The notes under the pieces are model-generated. The model was given only the letters and a program-made list of their open reading frames with translations. It did no database searches and was not told the DNA's origin. A stretch of 64,000 nucleotides of DNA from CAWJTV01 sp963845695 (GTDB lineage Bacteria > Planctomycetota > Planctomycetia > Isosphaerales > Isosphaeraceae), in NCBI GenBank assembly GCA_963845695.1, contig CAWJTQ010000004.1, positions 186,001 through 250,000 of the forward strand. The letters run 5' to 3'. The translations under genes and the position numbers were made by a program. This document shows, in pieces, positions 63,969 to 64,000 of this stretch (position 1 is the first letter of the stretch; the number at the start of each line of letters is the position of its first letter).

Positions 63969-64000
63969 GAACATCCCGGTCATCCTCGGAGGGCCGGGCC
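63921..64000 (+). repeat. attC 39 (long class, cut by window edge)
   Basis: GCCTCAC left core; arms GCATCGGACCCGGCC / GGGCCGGGCC; the right core lies beyond the window, so the array continues. Confidence 0.7.

Noticed and set aside
44700..64000. Regularly recurring short repeats, CRISPR-like at first sight
   Set aside because: Spacing varies from about 100 to 1000 bases, most spacers contain plus-strand genes, and the repeats are imperfect palindromes with CTAAC/GTTAG ends, which fits attC and not CRISPR. No cas gene is seen.

Overview
The window is GC-rich DNA that looks like a planctomycete chromosome, probably of the Isosphaera/Gemmata type. The clues are a BlaI plus M56-peptidase pair with carboxypeptidase-regulatory-like repeats, tandem VWA proteins, remnants of a TPR-containing Ser/Thr kinase, a formylglycine-generating-enzyme-like protein and an ECF sigma factor, and many DUF433/DUF5615 and PIN modules. 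The assignment is inferred from gene content; no rRNA marker is present.

Left part (1-41.4 kb). A minus-strand phosphonate operon (0-3.6 kb) runs sulfotransferase, MpnS/HEPD-like iron oxygenase, PEP mutase, phosphonopyruvate decarboxylase (cut by the window edge). The first two steps commit PEP to phosphonoacetaldehyde. The oxygenase has the His-x3-Gln...His ligand pattern expected of methylphosphonate synthase. Then come a P-type ATPase without the CPx motif, a URO-D-family protein, a BlaI/M56 sensor pair, an ABC-2 permease, two tiny stress-type proteins, a perfect 36-bp palindrome, a large hybrid histidine kinase and a secreted metallophosphoesterase. From 20.7 to 25.3 kb lies a graveyard of gene fragments, a tRNA fragment and two toxin-antitoxin modules (PIN; zeta with a ParD-like partner). 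A secreted amidohydrolase, an M60-type metallopeptidase, two tandem VWA proteins and an RND efflux pair follow.

Right part (42.2-64 kb). This is a chromosomal integron. A truncated, internally deleted integron-integrase gene points left. A first cassette follows, then a remnant in which a tyrosine recombinase is fused to an IS91-like transposase. From 44.7 kb to the window end I mark 39 attC-like sites (R'' like YYYAAC, R' like GTTAGGC, conserved arms GCAGCGGACCCGC / GCGGGCCGCTGA). They separate about 38 plus-strand cassettes, most of them small single genes. Recognisable cargo includes three two-gene toxin-antitoxin-like cassettes, a pentapeptide-repeat protein, a GNAT acetyltransferase, an S24/S26-like protein, DUF4304, DMP19/DUF4375 and Imm1-like proteins, zinc-ribbon proteins, small membrane proteins and at least one cassette without an ORF. 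The attC sites fall into standard (~57-62 bp), loop-less (~45-47 bp) and long (~90-102 bp) classes. Several long sites carry a -10-like GGTA(G/C)AAT in the loop.

Fifteen otherwise well-conserved genes or gene parts are broken by a one-base shift, and fourteen of these are restored by removing one base. I annotate these genes as frameshifted CDSs and suspect a consensus error, because neighbouring reading frames stay highly conserved.
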